Source: Micavibrio sp. UBA7689 | Lineage (GTDB): Bacteria > Pseudomonadota > Alphaproteobacteria > Micavibrionales > Micavibrionaceae | Assembly (NCBI GenBank): GCA_002482805.1 | Contig: DLGR01000002.1 | Coordinates: forward strand, 1 to 13,737 | Direction of reading: 5' to 3' | Length of the DNA stretch: 13,737 nt | Shown here: in pieces, positions 12,562 through 13,737 of the stretch | Layout: each line of letters begins with the position of its first letter | Numbering within the stretch: the first letter of the stretch is position 1 | Notes under the pieces: model-generated | Told to the model about the DNA's origin: nothing | The model's database searches: none | The model's input: only the letters and a program-made list of their open reading frames with translations | Position numbers and translations under genes: made by a program

Positions 12562-13737
12562 TCATTCGGGCTGGCCGGATGAAAACCCTTTAAATCCTTT
12601 GGGAGCAGGCAGAATTGCAAAGCCCGATTCTTCATCTCTCACGACATCGGGGGACACAGCGCTCTTCACCGTATCGACAGCACTTTCGATCGCGCCCGTG
12701 CCCGAAGCGGCGCTGATATTCGTACCGACATTGGCGACGATCATCTGACGCAACATGGATTGGATTTGATCGGCGAGAAGTGTGGCCTCCGCTTGCTGGA
12801 TGAAAGGTTGCGCCTGCGCGGCAGGTTCTCCTTCCAGCGTTTGCAGCGTGGCTATCGCACCCTGCACATCACCCGCATCCAATTGCTCTTGCGCTTTGGA
12901 AACGGTTTTTTGCGTGGGCGTACCGCCGACCAGTTCACCGTCTTTTTTGACGTTGAGGATTTGCGTCAAACGCACTTTGGCTTTGTCGGTAACGGATACA
13001 TCTTCGCCTTTGAGCGAGGAAAACATGATATCGCCGGCCATACCTTTAAATTCGTTGGACAGGCCATCGGCGGTCAGAACGCCGCCTTTGCTGGCTTGCG
13101 GCGCCAGTTTGGACAAAGCCGCCTGCAGTTCGGGATCTTCGTTGCCGACGAGTTTTTGCAGCAGAACCACGTCTTCTTCGAAAGGCGCGTTACGGTTCAA
13201 GGATTCACGCAATTGCGAGAACGCGATCAAAAGCGCTGCCGCTTTCATGTCGGAACCCGATACACCTTCGAGTGTGTTGCTCAGAGCGGTTTTTTGCGGC
13301 GCGCTTTGCGTTTGCGCCAGCTTGGTATTGAGCTCGCCCATTTGACCATCGAGGGAATCCACGATCTTGGTGAGTTCGGCCACGGAAGAGTTGATTTGCT
13401 CTTGTCCTGCTACTGTCACTTCGAGACCGCGGATACGCACGGCAAGATCTTTTACGGCTTGGCCGCCTTCGACATCGGAAAGTTTGGCTTCGAGAATGGA
13501 AATGCGGTCGGAAAGCGATCCAGTGTCAACACCCCCGGCCGCTTTTGCCGCATCCGTTGCTGTTTTGGCAATGGTTTTGACATCTTGGCCGATAGCGTCC
13601 GCTTCGGATTTCAGAATTTCGAATTTGTTACGGATGTCATCCGGAACCATGTCGCGAACGAATTCTGCATCTTTGCTCATTTGCTGGACGTCTTCATCCA
13701 TCGCGGTAAAGTCACCGCGATGGATGAAGACGTCCAG
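12562..13737 (-). CDS. Mitofilin-like coiled-coil protein (5' end cut by window)
   Basis: At least 379 residues can be read from an internal ATG at 13701, and the frame stays open to the window edge. The first half (about 20-135) is charged and heptad-like (ISILEAKLSDVEGG, AELTKIVDSLDGQMGELNTKL), consistent with a coiled coil. The second half carries AAALLIAFSQLRESLNRNAPFEEDVVLLQKL (154-184), typical of alphaproteobacterial mitofilin-like proteins related to Mic60. Family members have an N-terminal membrane segment that anchors them in the inner membrane; it is absent here, so the true start lies beyond the window. The final 36 nt of the frame upstream of 13701 fall in a fold-back repeat and may not be genuine. 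It sits directly upstream of the HemY-like gene. Confidence 0.82.
   Translation of the reverse strand: MDVFIHRGDFTAMDEDVQQMSKDAEFVRDMVPDDIRNKFEILKSEADAIGQDVKTIAKTATDAAKAAGGVDTGSLSDRISILEAKLSDVEGGQAVKDLAVRIRGLEVTVAGQEQINSSVAELTKIVDSLDGQMGELNTKLAQTQSAPQKTALSNTLEGVSGSDMKAAALLIAFSQLRESLNRNAPFEEDVVLLQKLVGNEDPELQAALSKLAPQASKGGVLTADGLSNEFKGMAGDIMFSSLKGEDVSVTDKAKVRLTQILNVKKDGELVGGTPTQKTVSKAQEQLDAGDVQGAIATLQTLEGEPAAQAQPFIQQAEATLLADQIQSMLRQMIVANVGTNISAASGTGAIESAVDTVKSAVSPDVVRDEESGFAILPAPKGFKGFSSGQPE
13684..13737. repeat. Perfect inverted repeat at the window end
   Basis: Bases 13684-13707 and 13714-13737 are exact reverse complements (24 bp) around a 6-nt centre (13708-13713). The left arm is inside the coding sequence of the mitofilin-like gene. 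An exact arm of this length ending at the last base is best explained as a fold-back or assembly artefact at a contig end. Confidence 0.9.

Overview
The window looks like chromosomal DNA from an alphaproteobacterium. It begins with the first ~42 nt of a 16S rRNA gene on the minus strand, in an alphaproteobacterial form. It carries a DUF1489 gene, a family found mainly in Alphaproteobacteria, and ends in the alphaproteobacterial 'mitofilin-like protein then HemY' gene pair. The order is not resolvable by eye; a Micavibrio/Rhodospirillales-like lineage is only a guess. No phage, transposon, CRISPR array or tRNA gene is visible.

Layout. (1) 1-533: 5' end of an rRNA operon read leftwards, with a structured leader, a boxA-like site, two tandem sigma70-type promoters and three A-tracts spaced exactly 10 bp apart upstream of the distal promoter. 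(2) 534-1404: a small minus-strand pair, DUF1489 protein then SseB-like protein, pointing into the rRNA operon. (3) 1405-9349: a polysaccharide synthesis and export locus in two facing arms. The plus arm holds an outer-membrane-type export protein with six SLBB modules and an overlapping family 2 glycosyltransferase. The minus arm, from its upstream end, holds a small secreted protein of unknown function, a Wzy/WaaL-type membrane protein, a family 4 glycosyltransferase, a Wzz-like co-polymerase and a WaaE-like family 2 glycosyltransferase. The arms meet tail to tail with a 13-nt overlap. (4) 9350-10411: a divergent control region, an unrecognised 224-residue three-part protein and a strong intrinsic terminator. 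(5) 10412-13737: a rhomboid protease on plus, meeting tail to tail (4-nt overlap) a minus-strand pair of HemY-like TPR membrane protein and a mitofilin-like coiled-coil protein, the latter cut by the window end.

How the genes fit together. The polysaccharide arms supply three sugar-transfer steps, a polymerase/ligase, chain-length control and an export channel of a Wzx/Wzy-type pathway. No initiating sugar-phosphate transferase, flippase or tyrosine kinase is present, so the pathway must be completed elsewhere. The least familiar proteins are the 173-residue secreted protein heading the minus polysaccharide arm and the 224-residue protein at 9573. I see no convincing wholly new system. The last 54 bases form a near-perfect fold-back that most likely reflects a contig-end artefact.
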